Assembly (NCBI GenBank): GCA_964368625.1
Contig: CAYJBH010000011.1
Location: 1-64,000, forward strand
DNA: 64,000 bases
Reading direction: 5' to 3'
Source: CAYJBH01 sp964368625
GTDB lineage: Bacteria; Bacillota; Clostridia; Oscillospirales; Ruminococcaceae
Numbering within the stretch: position 1 is the first letter of the stretch; each line of letters starts with the position of its first letter. The position numbers were made by a program, and so were the translations under genes. A model generated the notes under the pieces. The model was not told the DNA's origin. It made no database searches and saw only the letters and a program-made list of their open reading frames with translations. Positions 1-9,763 of the stretch are shown here, piece by piece.

Positions 1-1
1 T

Positions 2-118
2 GTGCCTGCTCATGTTGAAATGATGGGACTTATTGGTGCAGCAAACAACCCAATGGTTGGAATGACAGTTGCTGTAGCAGTACGCATTGAAGAAGCTGCT
101 ACTGCAGGTAAATTCTAA
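2..118 (+). CDS. 3' end of an unidentified gene
   Basis: An open frame enters from the left edge and stops with TAA at 116-118, leaving 38 residues ending VRIEEAATAGKF. The tail is small, Ala/Gly/Val-rich and has no motif I recognise. A strong hairpin with a T-run follows at once, which supports this as a true gene end. The function cannot be read from this fragment. Confidence 0.55.
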   Translation: MPAHVEMMGLIGAANNPMVGMTVAVAVRIEEAATAGKF

Positions 119-140
119 CCCTACCTTATAACTATAAAAT

Positions 141-184
141 AATACTGTCGTGGCTGATTAATTTCAACTACGACAGTATTTTTA
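141..184 (+). terminator. Rho-independent terminator
   Basis: An 11-bp perfect inverted repeat (AATACTGTCGT at 141-151 and ACGACAGTATT at 170-180) is followed by a short T-run. It sits 23 bases after the stop of the partial left-edge gene and ends its transcript. Confidence 0.85.
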
Positions 185-215
185 TATCTATTAATTAGGA
201 ATAAAAGGTTTGATT

Positions 216-599
216 TTAACCTTTAGCGTTAGTTTTTTGCATAAACGAATCGTTATTAATAATAAAACGTTCATGTTTTCCTTCACCAATAAGGCCAACT
301 TCATCATAGGCTTTAACCTCAAAAACAAGCTTTTTTCCATCAACCTCTTTAAGTTCACTTTTAGCACAAACCTTCATACCAAGCGGAGTTGCTGCTAGAT
401 GTTTTATGTTAATTAAGGTTCCAACTGTTCCTTGTCCCTCATCTAAATAACTGGTTACACTATCGTTTGAAGCCGACTCCATGAGTGCAATCATACAGGG
501 TGTTGAAAACACTTCTAAATCACCACTCCCCATAGCTTTTGCAGTGTTTGAGTTGTTAACAGATGTTTCTTTTTCTCCTTTAATACCAACATTAATCAT
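216..599 (-). CDS. FlK-like hotdog-fold acyl-CoA thioesterase
   Basis: The 127-residue protein is a single hotdog domain. It resembles the fluoroacetyl-CoA thioesterase (FlK) family, which hydrolyses acyl-CoA thioesters in the cytoplasm. The FlK catalytic set Thr-Glu-His is present with the right spacing: Thr33 in STPCMIALME, Glu41 eight residues later, and His67 in KHLAATPLG. Conserved GTLINIKHLA and Gly/Glu-rich C-terminal strands fit the family. The start ATG at 597-599 is preceded by GAAAGGAT. It is transcribed alone, divergently from the galactonate dehydratase. The natural substrate is unknown: fluoroacetyl-CoA specificity cannot be inferred, and many anaerobes carry such proteins as general acyl-CoA housekeeping enzymes. 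Confidence 0.82.
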   Translation of the reverse strand: MINVGIKGEKETSVNNSNTAKAMGSGDLEVFSTPCMIALMESASNDSVTSYLDEGQGTVGTLINIKHLAATPLGMKVCAKSELKEVDGKKLVFEVKAYDEVGLIGEGKHERFIINNDSFMQKTNAKG

Positions 600-626
600 A
601 TATCATATCCTTTCAAGTTTTATATT

Positions 627-655
627 ATTATATCATGATAAATATTATTATTCAA
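627..655 (-). promoter_or_regulatory. Sigma-A-type promoter of the thioesterase gene
   Basis: On the minus strand, TTGAAT (650-655) and TATAAT (627-632) are separated by exactly 17 bases. They lie 28 bases upstream of the thioesterase start codon. Confidence 0.7.
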
Positions 656-708
656 TTAGTATTTAAATATATGCTGTTAAGGTATTATGTTGCATTGTAA
701 TATGTATG

Positions 709-737
709 TTGACATTATAGAACATATAGCTTAAAAT
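709..737 (+). promoter_or_regulatory. Sigma-A-type promoter of dgoD
   Basis: TTGACA (709-714), a 17-base spacer and TAAAAT (732-737) lie upstream of the dehydratase. A second TATAAT at 747-752 has no matching -35 box. Confidence 0.7.
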
Positions 738-777
738 TAAAACTAGTATAATTTTGAGTCTAAGAAAGGATAATCAA

Positions 778-1926
778 ATGAAGATTAAAAGTGTAGAGTT
801 ATTTAAGGTAGAACCACGTTGGTTATTTACTAAAATAACAACGCAGTCTGGAATTGTTGGTTGGGGTGAGCCTATAGTTGAGGGTAGAGCCGATACTGTT
901 GCAGCAGCAGTAAAAGAAATGAGTGAATATATTATAGGTAGAAATGCAGGCGACATAGAGGACATATGGCAAACAGTATATAGAGGCACTTTTTACCGCG
1001 GAGGGCCGGTAATAACTAGCGCTATGTCCGGTATCGAACAGGCACTATGGGATATTAAAGGGAAATATTATAATGCCCCTGTATATGAGCTTTTAGGCGG
1101 AGCAGTTAAGGAAAAACTTCGGGTTTATTGCTGGATAGGGGGGGACAACCCCAGCGAGGTTGCTCAACAAGCAAAGGAGATGTATGATATAGGCTATACT
1201 GCAGTTAAAATGAATGCCACGCCTCCGATCAAATGGATAGATAGTTATAAACATATAGATGAGGTGAGTGAACGAGTTGCTTCCATAAGAGAGGCTTTGG
1301 GTTACAAACTTGATATTGCAATAGATTTTCATGGAAGAATACATAAATCTATGGCAAGAATGCTTATGCAGGAGTTGGAACAATACAAACTTATGTTTAT
1401 TGAAGAACCGGTTCTAACTGAAAACGAAGAAGCTTTTATTGAGCTAAGGAGGCATACTGCAACACCTATTGCCACAGGAGAGCGAAACTATACCCGTTGG
1501 GGCTTTAAAAATTTGATTACCGGAGGTGGAGTTGACATAGTTCAACCAGATCTAAGCCATGCCGGTGGTATATTAGAATGCAAAAAGATTGCTGCAATGG
1601 CGGAGGCTTATGATGTCGCTGTTGCTCCGCATTGCCCGCTAGGACCTATTGCGTTAGCCGCCTGTACTCAGCTTGATTTCTGTACTCCAAATGCATTTAT
1701 ACAGGAGCAAAGCCTCGGTATTCATTATAACCAAGGCTCTGATCTATTAGACTATCTAAAAGATAAATCGGTATTTAAGTTTAATAATGGACATATAGAC
1801 CGCCCAACCGCACCGGGTCTTGGAATAGAAATTAATGAAGAGAAGGTAAAGGAGATGGCAGAGAAGGGGCATAACTGGAAAAACCCACTCTGTAGAACCG
1901 ATGATGGAAGTATAGCAGAATGGTAA
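778..1926 (+). CDS. dgoD: D-galactonate dehydratase (enolase superfamily)
   Basis: This cytoplasmic Mg2+ enzyme dehydrates D-galactonate to 2-keto-3-deoxygalactonate in the De Ley-Doudoroff galactose pathway. Starting at the ATG at 778, behind AGAAAGGATAATCA, the protein has 382 residues. Its key residues then fall at the positions known for E. coli DgoD: metal ligands Asp183, Glu209 and Glu235, catalytic His185 (DFHGR) and His285 (APHCPLGP). An upstream in-frame ATG at 754 would add eight residues but has no ribosome site. No kdgK or aldolase gene is adjacent, so the rest of the pathway must lie elsewhere. The stop is only two bases from the convergent polC stop, with no terminator between them. 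Confidence 0.93.
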   Translation: MKIKSVELFKVEPRWLFTKITTQSGIVGWGEPIVEGRADTVAAAVKEMSEYIIGRNAGDIEDIWQTVYRGTFYRGGPVITSAMSGIEQALWDIKGKYYNAPVYELLGGAVKEKLRVYCWIGGDNPSEVAQQAKEMYDIGYTAVKMNATPPIKWIDSYKHIDEVSERVASIREALGYKLDIAIDFHGRIHKSMARMLMQELEQYKLMFIEEPVLTENEEAFIELRRHTATPIATGERNYTRWGFKNLITGGGVDIVQPDLSHAGGILECKKIAAMAEAYDVAVAPHCPLGPIALAACTQLDFCTPNAFIQEQSLGIHYNQGSDLLDYLKDKSVFKFNNGHIDRPTAPGLGIEINEEKVKEMAEKGHNWKNPLCRTDDGSIAEW

Positions 1927-1928
1927 TT

Positions 1929-4900
1929 TTAAAATAAACTAACCTGGCTAGTTTCAGGTAGGCCTGCCAAGGTTCCTATCTCAACTAGTCTTGCAACAAC
2001 GGTAGAGGAGAGTTTTGCCTCCTGAGCAACCTCCTCAACCGAAAGGAAATCATCATGTTCATTACAAACTCTATATAGTTCGTTTGCTGCTGTTATACCA
2101 AGGCCACTTAGTGATATGTATGGCAACCGAATTTTACCATCCTCTATCAAATATTTGGTTGCATGACTCTTATGTAGTTCAATTGGTAAAAATTCATAAC
2201 CTCTTTTTAGCATCTCACGTATATTTTGAAGCATGGTAAACAGTTCTACATCTTTAGCCTTCTTTTCTTGCTCTATCTTTCTTTTAAGCTCATCATATCT
2301 GCGCAGTGTAACTGAAATTCCACCTACTGCGGATTCATAATCAAATACCTCGGCAGCTCGAACAGTGAAGATAACAGAGTAATACTGAAGTGGATGATAT
2401 AGCTTAAACCACATAAGCTTAACAGCTGCAATTAGATAAGCAACAGCATGAGCTTTAGGGAACATGTACTGTATCTTTTTACAGCTTTCGATATACCACT
2501 CGGGAACGTTACAGCTACGTAGCATTGACTCTATTTCGGTAGTAAAGTTCTTTTTTGCCTGTCCCTTACGAGTCCATTCCATTATTTTAAAGGCCATCGC
2601 CTTGTCAACACCTTTTTTAATGAGTTCTGTCATGATACTATCACGGGTTCCGATAACGTCCGCAATTGTGCAGACGTTATTTTTTATTAAGTCTTCAGCA
2701 TTTCCGTTCCAAACATCGGTACCGTGTGATAATCCGGATATCTGGATTAAATCACTAAAGGTTTTAGGCTGAGCTGCAATAAGCATATTACGAACAAAGT
2801 TAGTTCCAAGTTCCGGTATGCCAAAAGTTCCGGTTTTACTATCAATATCCTTTTCTGTTAAGTTTAACATCTCAGGAGATATAAGTAGCGACATAACATC
2901 AGCATCATTCATAGGGACATCCGACATGGATATTCCGGTTATATCTGAAAGATGTTTAAAAATAGTAGGCATATCATGACCAAGAATATCAAGCTTTAAT
3001 ATTGTGTCATGTAAATATTTAAATTCAAAATGAGTAGTAACAACTCCCTTTTCCTTACTATCAGCAGGATGTTGAACCGGGGTAAAATTTTCAACTTCAT
3101 ATCCTGATGGAACAACAACCATTCCACCGGGATGTTGGCCGGTTGTTTTTTTAACATCAACACAGCCTTTAGCAAGCCTTATTTCCTCTGCCTTACTTAC
3201 CGACATTTGTCGCTCTTCAAGATACTTTTTAACATACCCATATGCAGTTTTGTCCTGAAGTAATGAAATTGTACCTGCCTTAAAAACATATTCACTACCA
3301 AATAGCTCTTCTGTATATTTATGAGCATTCTCTTGATATTCACCAGAAAAGTTAAGATCAATATCGGGGGCCTTATCTCCGTTAAAACCAAGAAAAGTTT
3401 CAAATGGGATGTCATGTCCATCACCATATAATGGTTTACCACAATTTGGACAATCCTTCGGTGGAAGATCGAATCCTGAGTTTACCTCGGGAGTTAGCTC
3501 GTAGTGAAAGCAGTCATTACAAATATAGTGTGGAGGTATAGAGTTTACTTCCGAAATTCCGGCAAAAAATGCAACCGCAGAAGAACCAACGCTACCACGT
3601 GAACCAACTAGATAACCATTATCTACCGAATTTTTAACCAGCTTTTGAGCAATTATGTAAAGAACAGCAAATCCATGCTTATTTATACTATTTAACTCTC
3701 TTTCTAGTCGTTCCTCTATGTCTTTCGGAAGAGGTTCACCATATATTTGTTTAGCTCCATCCATGGTTAGTTGAATAAGCTCTTCTTCAGCTCCTTCAAT
3801 TTTTGGGGTAAATGTACCTTTTGGTATCGCCCTTAAATCCTCAACCTGTTCTACTAAATTATTTGGATTTTTTACAACAACTTCAAAAGCTTTCTCCGTG
3901 CCTAGGTAATCAAATTCAGCAAGCATTTCATCTGTTGTTCTGTAATAAAGTGGTGGTTGGAGGTCGGCATCCTTAAATTTAACCGCAGTTAATACTGTTC
4001 GATAGATTGAATCCTTTTTGTTAAAAAAATGAACATCACCGGTAGCAATAACAGGAATATTGAGTTGTTCTCCTAACTTTACTATCGTTCTTACATTTTC
4101 CTTTAATATTTCAACCCCACTAACAATTCCATTTCGTATCATGAACTCATTGTTCATGAGGGGTTGAACTTCTAAAAAGTCGTAATAGGATGCAATATCT
4201 ACCAATGAAGAGTAGGGGATACCGTCTACTATTCCCTGATAAAGCTCTCCGGCCTCACAGGCAGAACCTACAATAAGACCCTCACGATGTTTATCAAGCA
4301 GCCATCTTGGTATTCTGGGGCGTTTGTGAAAATGGTCAAGATGGCTTCTAGAGATAATTTTATATAGATTTAATAATCCGGTTTGGGTTTTTGCATGAAG
4401 TATAATATGATATGTTCGAGACTTTTTATCATTATTATCCACACCTTCAAAGGATTTCTCATCCGCAACAAAATAACCTTCAAGGCCATATATGAGCTTG
4501 AATTCCTTTCCTTCTTTTCTTAGTTTATCAACCTCTAGCATGGCTTGAGGAAATGCCTGGCAGTTTCCATGGTCGGTTATAGCAACAGCTGTATGCCCTA
4601 ATCCGGATACTAATTTAATTAACTCTTTTGGCGAGATTAATGCATCTAACGAGCTCATCTTGGTATGTAGATGCAATTCAACCCGTTTCTCCTCAGCAGT
4701 ATCTAACCGCTTCGTTCGTTCAACCTTGATGATGTCTGAAGGGTAGAGGATGTAATCTTTTTCCCAACGTTCATCAAAGCTACAGTCGCCCTTAACAAAA
4801 ATAGTATCGCCAACCTTTACATCAGGCAATCTGTTATCATTTTCAGGTTTAGCTATTATTTTAAGCTTACAGCTCCCTGTTCCATCTGTAATTAATATGG

Positions 4901-5708
4901 TTAATACCTTTTTATAGCCTTCAAATAACTCTATATCAAAAACATCACCATATATCATTAACCTACCAACCTGTTCACCTACCTGGGATACCGGAATTAA
5001 AGAAGTTGGTTTAAACATTTTGCCCCAAAGTAGCTCACCTTCATCAGATGCAACATTAAGACCTTCAATATTTGGTATTATAAATTGTTTTGAAGTTTTT
5101 CTCTTAGCCCCTTTATTTTGTATCGGCTTTTGAGGCGGAATTGGTTTATTTGAGTTTGACTGCTCCCATGGGGGAGTGTTTGAAGAATTGGAGACTGTTT
5201 TTTTTGAACGCTTTTTTGAATCTCCATCCTCAATTAGTTGCAGTTCTATCGCCGGTTGCCAAGCAGTTTTATTGAAAATCAGCTCAGATAGCTCTTCACA
5301 AAAGTTTTGTGTCTTTAATAGCTCAAAATTAATACAGCAATATATTGTAACCTTATCATCACTAACAGTAGGTGGAGTATCGGCTAAAAAGCCGTTAATC
5401 GCAATACCACTAGTTGCTAACTCTTCACAAAATAACTGAATCGACTCAGGGGTTACTGCATCTTTAGGAATTAAATTTTTAATGGTTATGATTTGGCCGG
5501 CAAATGCAACGCTTAAAGCTTTTTGTGTGTTTAGAATTAAGGTTGTTGACATAGGTGTTTGGGTAGATATGTATATTTCAACAAGTCCCTTTTGTGCGTC
5601 AATCATTACTCTATTTAAAATACTATGGCACAACGAAGAGGAAAGCTCATCTGAAAGCCATTCTCCAAATATGTCACAAAAAAAATTATATTCCCGCAAT
5701 ACTCTCAA
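1929..5708 (-). CDS. polC: PolC-type DNA polymerase III alpha subunit, lacking the exonuclease insertion
   Basis: This is the main replicative polymerase of low-GC Gram-positives, 1259 residues against about 1430-1440 usually. In order: an N-terminal region (1-165), an OB-fold (about 225-335), a PHP domain (from HLHT near 345), a Cys4 zinc motif (CNDC...CPNC near 735-760), the palm with PDIDLNFSG near 780, QHPGGM near 860, and a C-terminal HhH region. PolC normally carries a DEDD 3'-5' exonuclease inside the PHP domain after the YGLE motif. Here YGLE is followed about 25 residues later by the next PHP motif (YHIILHAK), and no DxETTG motif exists. PHP metal-ligand motifs HLHT, TDHG, GLE, GSACE and GDVHF are kept. 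The start is TTG at 5708 or TTG at 5699, behind AAAGGAAG. It is last in the operon and overlaps ispG. Confidence 0.95.
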   Translation of the reverse strand: MRVLREYNFFCDIFGEWLSDELSSSLCHSILNRVMIDAQKGLVEIYISTQTPMSTTLILNTQKALSVAFAGQIITIKNLIPKDAVTPESIQLFCEELATSGIAINGFLADTPPTVSDDKVTIYCCINFELLKTQNFCEELSELIFNKTAWQPAIELQLIEDGDSKKRSKKTVSNSSNTPPWEQSNSNKPIPPQKPIQNKGAKRKTSKQFIIPNIEGLNVASDEGELLWGKMFKPTSLIPVSQVGEQVGRLMIYGDVFDIELFEGYKKVLTILITDGTGSCKLKIIAKPENDNRLPDVKVGDTIFVKGDCSFDERWEKDYILYPSDIIKVERTKRLDTAEEKRVELHLHTKMSSLDALISPKELIKLVSGLGHTAVAITDHGNCQAFPQAMLEVDKLRKEGKEFKLIYGLEGYFVADEKSFEGVDNNDKKSRTYHIILHAKTQTGLLNLYKIISRSHLDHFHKRPRIPRWLLDKHREGLIVGSACEAGELYQGIVDGIPYSSLVDIASYYDFLEVQPLMNNEFMIRNGIVSGVEILKENVRTIVKLGEQLNIPVIATGDVHFFNKKDSIYRTVLTAVKFKDADLQPPLYYRTTDEMLAEFDYLGTEKAFEVVVKNPNNLVEQVEDLRAIPKGTFTPKIEGAEEELIQLTMDGAKQIYGEPLPKDIEERLERELNSINKHGFAVLYIIAQKLVKNSVDNGYLVGSRGSVGSSAVAFFAGISEVNSIPPHYICNDCFHYELTPEVNSGFDLPPKDCPNCGKPLYGDGHDIPFETFLGFNGDKAPDIDLNFSGEYQENAHKYTEELFGSEYVFKAGTISLLQDKTAYGYVKKYLEERQMSVSKAEEIRLAKGCVDVKKTTGQHPGGMVVVPSGYEVENFTPVQHPADSKEKGVVTTHFEFKYLHDTILKLDILGHDMPTIFKHLSDITGISMSDVPMNDADVMSLLISPEMLNLTEKDIDSKTGTFGIPELGTNFVRNMLIAAQPKTFSDLIQISGLSHGTDVWNGNAEDLIKNNVCTIADVIGTRDSIMTELIKKGVDKAMAFKIMEWTRKGQAKKNFTTEIESMLRSCNVPEWYIESCKKIQYMFPKAHAVAYLIAAVKLMWFKLYHPLQYYSVIFTVRAAEVFDYESAVGGISVTLRRYDELKRKIEQEKKAKDVELFTMLQNIREMLKRGYEFLPIELHKSHATKYLIEDGKIRLPYISLSGLGITAANELYRVCNEHDDFLSVEEVAQEAKLSSTVVARLVEIGTLAGLPETSQVSLF

Positions 5709-6729
5709 CTTCCTTTACTAGCTCTGATACTATGTCACCCTTGATGGTTCGTATCCGCTCACCCATTTTAAATAACACCGCAGAATCTTTACCTCCTGCA
5801 ATGCCTATATCAGCATCACTTGCTTCGCCCGGTCCATTAACAACACATCCCATAACAGCAACCTTTATAGGTTCCTTAATATGCTCTAATCTTTTTTCAA
5901 CATTTTTCGCAATTTCGATAAGCGGAATTTGAGTTCGTCCGCAGGTAGGACAGCTTATAAGCTCTACACCAGCAACCGATTTACCAACCGAACGTAATAT
6001 TAAACGTGCAGCTCTAACTTCATCACAAACATCTCCGGTAAGTGAAACTCTAATGGTATCGCCAATATCATCAAGTAAAAGGCTTCCAATACCAAGTGAT
6101 GATTTACATAGTGATTGCATTAGTGTTCCTGCCTCTGTTACACCAAGATGTAATGGGTAGTCTACAATCTTTGATATCCTTCTATAGGCATCTATCATTA
6201 GCGGAACACTACTGCATTTAACGGAAATTACAATATCTTTAAAGTGTTCATTCTCTAATAGTTTAACATGCGAAAGAGCGCTCTCAACAAGTGCTCCTGC
6301 TCTATCATCTCCAAACTTTTCTGCGAGATGTTTTTCTATGCTTCCGTTATTAACACCTATTCTAATTGGAATATCATTTGAGCCGCAAGCTTCTACAACA
6401 GCCTTAATACGTTCAACCCCACCAATATTCCCCGGGTTAATTCTTATCTTATCAACGCCTGCTTTTGCCGATAGTAAAGCTAACTTATAATCAAAATGAA
6501 TATCAGCCACTATAGGAAGGCTAACAGCTTGCTTAACTGCTGTTAAGGTGTTTATTGCATCAGAATCCGGTATAGCTATCCTTATAATGTCGCAGCCAGT
6601 TTTTTCAAGTTCAATTGCCTGATTAACATTTGCCGCAATATCATTAGGCGGATAGGATAACATTGATTGAACTGTTATAGCTGAACCACCACCAATCAAA
6701 GTATCCCTAACTTTAACTACTCTCGTCAT
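5686..6729 (-). CDS. ispG: 4-hydroxy-3-methylbut-2-enyl diphosphate synthase
   Basis: IspG (GcpE) is the [4Fe-4S] enzyme converting MEcPP to HMBPP, the penultimate step of the MEP isoprenoid pathway. The 347-residue protein has the N-terminal TIM barrel (GCDIIRIAIPD, ADIHFDYKLAL, RINPGNIG) and the C-terminal cluster domain with cysteines in SCPTCGRTQ and VMGCVVNGPGEA. It overlaps rasP by 4 bases and polC by 23, so it is translationally coupled on both sides. It occupies the slot that proS has in Bacillus, giving three isoprenoid genes in this operon. Confidence 0.97.
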   Translation of the reverse strand: MTRVVKVRDTLIGGGSAITVQSMLSYPPNDIAANVNQAIELEKTGCDIIRIAIPDSDAINTLTAVKQAVSLPIVADIHFDYKLALLSAKAGVDKIRINPGNIGGVERIKAVVEACGSNDIPIRIGVNNGSIEKHLAEKFGDDRAGALVESALSHVKLLENEHFKDIVISVKCSSVPLMIDAYRRISKIVDYPLHLGVTEAGTLMQSLCKSSLGIGSLLLDDIGDTIRVSLTGDVCDEVRAARLILRSVGKSVAGVELISCPTCGRTQIPLIEIAKNVEKRLEHIKEPIKVAVMGCVVNGPGEASDADIGIAGGKDSAVLFKMGERIRTIKGDIVSELVKEVESIAGI

Positions 6730-7772
6730 TGTACAAATAACCTCGTAACATCGTTAAAGGTAACAAACAACATCAAACCCATTAAAAGAATAAAGCTCAC
6801 ACCATTTATTGCAATTTCATACTTTTGTGGTATTGGGCGACGTGCAATAGTTTCAATTAACAAAAAGAAAAGTCTACCGCCATCGAGTGCAGGCACCGGC
6901 AAAAGGTTAAAAACACCAAGGTTTACCGTTAATAGTGCAAGAACCATCAACAATGGTTCTAAGCCAATAGATACCGCATCGCCTATAACACTAACTATAC
7001 CAACCGGTCCTGAAAGATTGTTAATTGCAACACGTCCCGTAACTAGGTCAACTAATGATAAGAAAATTAACCTCGCAAGAGAAGCAGTATAAGCAACCGA
7101 TTCGGTAGCAACTGTAATAATATTCTTTTCTATTGGTAGCACTGTAAAGCCCGGAATAAGTTGAACATAACCATCGTCATGCTCAACAGTCTCAAAGGTA
7201 ACTCCTTCTATTAAAACTGTCTCTGAGTTGCGTAGAACTGTAATATCAGCTTGGTTGTTCTCGGTTCTTGCTAGCTCATACATAATATCATTTGCAATAA
7301 AAACTCTTCGACCATTTACAGCTGTTATGGTATCACCAACCATGATTCCACTTTCCTGAACAGTACTATCCTCGCTAACAAATCCGCTTACAGTTTTACT
7401 TGCAATTTGATCTCCGGAACTAACAAGCACCGAAAGAACAATTAAACCCAGAAGTAGATTCATAAACGCACCGGCTACAAGTATAACAGCCTTCTTCAGT
7501 TTTGGTAATTTATTGTAAGAACGTGGATCATCACTATCCTCGTCTTCGCCTTCCATGGCTACAAAACCGCCAATTGGTAGCAGTCGTAATCTATATACAG
7601 TTTCACCCTTCATGAAGCTTAAAATTTTAGGACCCATACCTATTGCAAACTCGTTTACCTTAACATTAAATGCTTTTGCTGTTAAAAAATGTCCCAGCTC
7701 ATGAATAAAAATTACAATTCCAAATACTAAAATAGCCGCGACGGCAGTAATAATTGTTGACAATTTAATCAC
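6726..7772 (-). CDS. rasP: Site-2 intramembrane metalloprotease RasP/RseP
   Basis: This multi-pass membrane zinc protease cleaves anti-sigma factors and leftover signal peptides within the bilayer. The 348-residue protein has the zinc motif H24-E-L-G-H28 in the first membrane helix. A PDZ domain follows at about 120-190 (GIMVGDTITAVNGRRV), and the third metal ligand lies in LLPVPALDGGRL near the C-terminus. It abuts dxr with no gap and overlaps ispG by 4 bases, the usual Bacillota context. Confidence 0.95.
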   Translation of the reverse strand: MIKLSTIITAVAAILVFGIVIFIHELGHFLTAKAFNVKVNEFAIGMGPKILSFMKGETVYRLRLLPIGGFVAMEGEDEDSDDPRSYNKLPKLKKAVILVAGAFMNLLLGLIVLSVLVSSGDQIASKTVSGFVSEDSTVQESGIMVGDTITAVNGRRVFIANDIMYELARTENNQADITVLRNSETVLIEGVTFETVEHDDGYVQLIPGFTVLPIEKNIITVATESVAYTASLARLIFLSLVDLVTGRVAINNLSGPVGIVSVIGDAVSIGLEPLLMVLALLTVNLGVFNLLPVPALDGGRLFFLLIETIARRPIPQKYEIAINGVSFILLMGLMLFVTFNDVTRLFVQ

Positions 7773-8909
7773 CTATATATTTTCATGTACATATTTTCTT
7801 GCTTCTTTATCGGCTTTGTAAATATCTTCTAAATTATAATCCTCTTTCTTGTTAGTAACACAGGAAAGTGAAGAGTAAACTAATCTTCCTATATCGTTAA
7901 AAGATATTTTTTTGTTTAAAAACAGATCAACTGCTGCCTCATTTGCGCCATTAACTATGCATGGAGCAAGTCCGCCTATCTCTAAAGATTTTTTTGATTC
8001 TGCTAAACATTTAAATCTTTCTACATCCGGTTGAGAGAAGGTTAGGTTCATGTTTAAAATGTTTGGAACCTCGGCTACATTTTCTAACCTGTTTGGGTAT
8101 GTGAGTGCATATGCAATGGGGATAGCCATGTCAGGTACACCAAGCTGGGCGAGCAAAGCTCCATCTCTAAACTCAACCATTGAATGAACAATACTTTCGC
8201 GGTGTACCACTACAGAAATTCTTTGTGGCTCTAGATCAAATAGAAAAGCTGCCTCTATGACCTCCAGCCCCTTGTTCATAAGTGTAGCACTATCGATGGT
8301 TATTTTTTTACCCATGCTCCAATTAGGATGCTTAAGCGCCTCATTAACCGTAACCGACTTTAACTCATCAAAAGATTTTCCATAAAAAGGTCCTCCGCTT
8401 GCAGTTAACCATATTTTTCTAAGATTATCGGTTTCCTCTTTTTTTTGCAAGCATTGAAATATAGCACTGTGCTCACTGTCAACCGGAATTATGTTGGCAT
8501 TATTGTTCTTCGCGGTATCGATTACAAGTTTACCACCGGTAACAAGACTTTCTTTGTTAGCTAGTGCTACATCGGTACCTTTTTCAAGGGCAGATAAAGT
8601 TGATCGTAACCCCGCTATGCCTACAACAGAGTTTAAAACAATATCGGCATTTGGCAAAGCAGCAAGAATGCTTGATGCATCCTCACCGATGAATACTTTT
8701 TCTATAAAAGACCTAGGCTTTAACAGTTTTGCCGCTTTTTCATCTGTTATACCAACAAATGAAGGTTTATATTGCTCAATTTGTTTTTCTAAAAGATTTA
8801 TATTAGAATTACAACTGAGAGCTAAAACCCTAAAGTTTAATTTGTTTATAAGGTTTAATGCCTGTACACCGATTGAGCCGGTTGAGCCTAAAATTACTAA
8901 ATTCTTCAT
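7773..8909 (-). CDS. dxr: 1-deoxy-D-xylulose 5-phosphate reductoisomerase
   Basis: Dxr (IspC) makes 2-C-methylerythritol 4-phosphate from DXP with NADPH, the second step of the MEP pathway. The 378-residue protein shows the nucleotide-binding GSTGSIG at the N-terminus, the metal and substrate motif PVDSEHSAIFQCL, ASGGPF, and the MNKGLEVIEA helix. Only 2 bases separate it from cdsA upstream. The partner dxs is in the plus-strand cluster at 44869. Confidence 0.97.
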   Translation of the reverse strand: MKNLVILGSTGSIGVQALNLINKLNFRVLALSCNSNINLLEKQIEQYKPSFVGITDEKAAKLLKPRSFIEKVFIGEDASSILAALPNADIVLNSVVGIAGLRSTLSALEKGTDVALANKESLVTGGKLVIDTAKNNNANIIPVDSEHSAIFQCLQKKEETDNLRKIWLTASGGPFYGKSFDELKSVTVNEALKHPNWSMGKKITIDSATLMNKGLEVIEAAFLFDLEPQRISVVVHRESIVHSMVEFRDGALLAQLGVPDMAIPIAYALTYPNRLENVAEVPNILNMNLTFSQPDVERFKCLAESKKSLEIGGLAPCIVNGANEAAVDLFLNKKISFNDIGRLVYSSLSCVTNKKEDYNLEDIYKADKEARKYVHENI

Positions 8910-8911
8910 AA

Positions 8912-9763
8912 TTAAACAATAAATAAATTTAATATAATAACCATCATAGGAGCAATGAATAAAACGCTGTCGAAGCGATCTAAAACACCCCCATGACCCG
9001 GAATAGTAGTTCCAAAATCTTTAATACTACATTGGCGTTTAACAGCTGAAGCAAATAAATCTCCTGTAACACCTAAACAAGCACCTAAAATTGCTATAGG
9101 TATTAATATTAATATTGTATTGAGCTCTAATGTCACCATAGTTTCAAATCCGAGAGAGGCAACAATATTAACATAAACTATTGTTACAAGTATTACAAAA
9201 AATATTGATCCCAATAATCCACCGATAGCACCCTCTATGGTCTTGTTAGGGCTAATTTTGGGAGAGAGTTTATTTTTTCCGAATGCACGACCAACGAAAT
9301 ATGCAAATGCATCTGCGCCCCAACCCATTGCCATACAAAGTAACATGAAATATATAGCGTCAGAATTATTTGGAGTAGACTGGAAATAGTGTCTAAAATA
9401 GGCAAAAGGGTAGAAGCAAAAAATAATAATAATACTATATGATAACATACCACCTAGTTGATGGATGTCAAATTCATCAGGTTTTGCGATAAGGTATAGT
9501 GCAATTAATATCATCATGCAGAATAAAACCGGAATAGTAAGCCCTAAAACCCACTCAATATGAGAAAAAGCAAGTATAACTGCTAAAATCCACTCTAAAA
9601 CAAGAATAGGCATCGCCTTTAATCCAAAGCATTTATATATCTCATATAGTGCCATACATAAAACAAAAACAATTGCAAAATTAAAAACAGGGGTAAAATA
9701 AGCAAATATAACTGCAGCCAGAACTAACAGCCCGACGGCTGAAGACAATATTCTAATTTTCAT
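8912..9763 (-). CDS. cdsA: Phosphatidate cytidylyltransferase
   Basis: CdsA is a polytopic membrane enzyme that makes CDP-diacylglycerol from phosphatidic acid and CTP, the branch point of phospholipid synthesis. The 283-residue protein has about eight hydrophobic segments. It ends with the family signature SAVKRQCSIKDFG followed by PGHGGVLDRFDS, which carries the catalytic Asp residues. It overlaps uppS by 4 bases. Confidence 0.96.
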   Translation of the reverse strand: MKIRILSSAVGLLVLAAVIFAYFTPVFNFAIVFVLCMALYEIYKCFGLKAMPILVLEWILAVILAFSHIEWVLGLTIPVLFCMMILIALYLIAKPDEFDIHQLGGMLSYSIIIIFCFYPFAYFRHYFQSTPNNSDAIYFMLLCMAMGWGADAFAYFVGRAFGKNKLSPKISPNKTIEGAIGGLLGSIFFVILVTIVYVNIVASLGFETMVTLELNTILILIPIAILGACLGVTGDLFASAVKRQCSIKDFGTTIPGHGGVLDRFDSVLFIAPMMVIILNLFIV

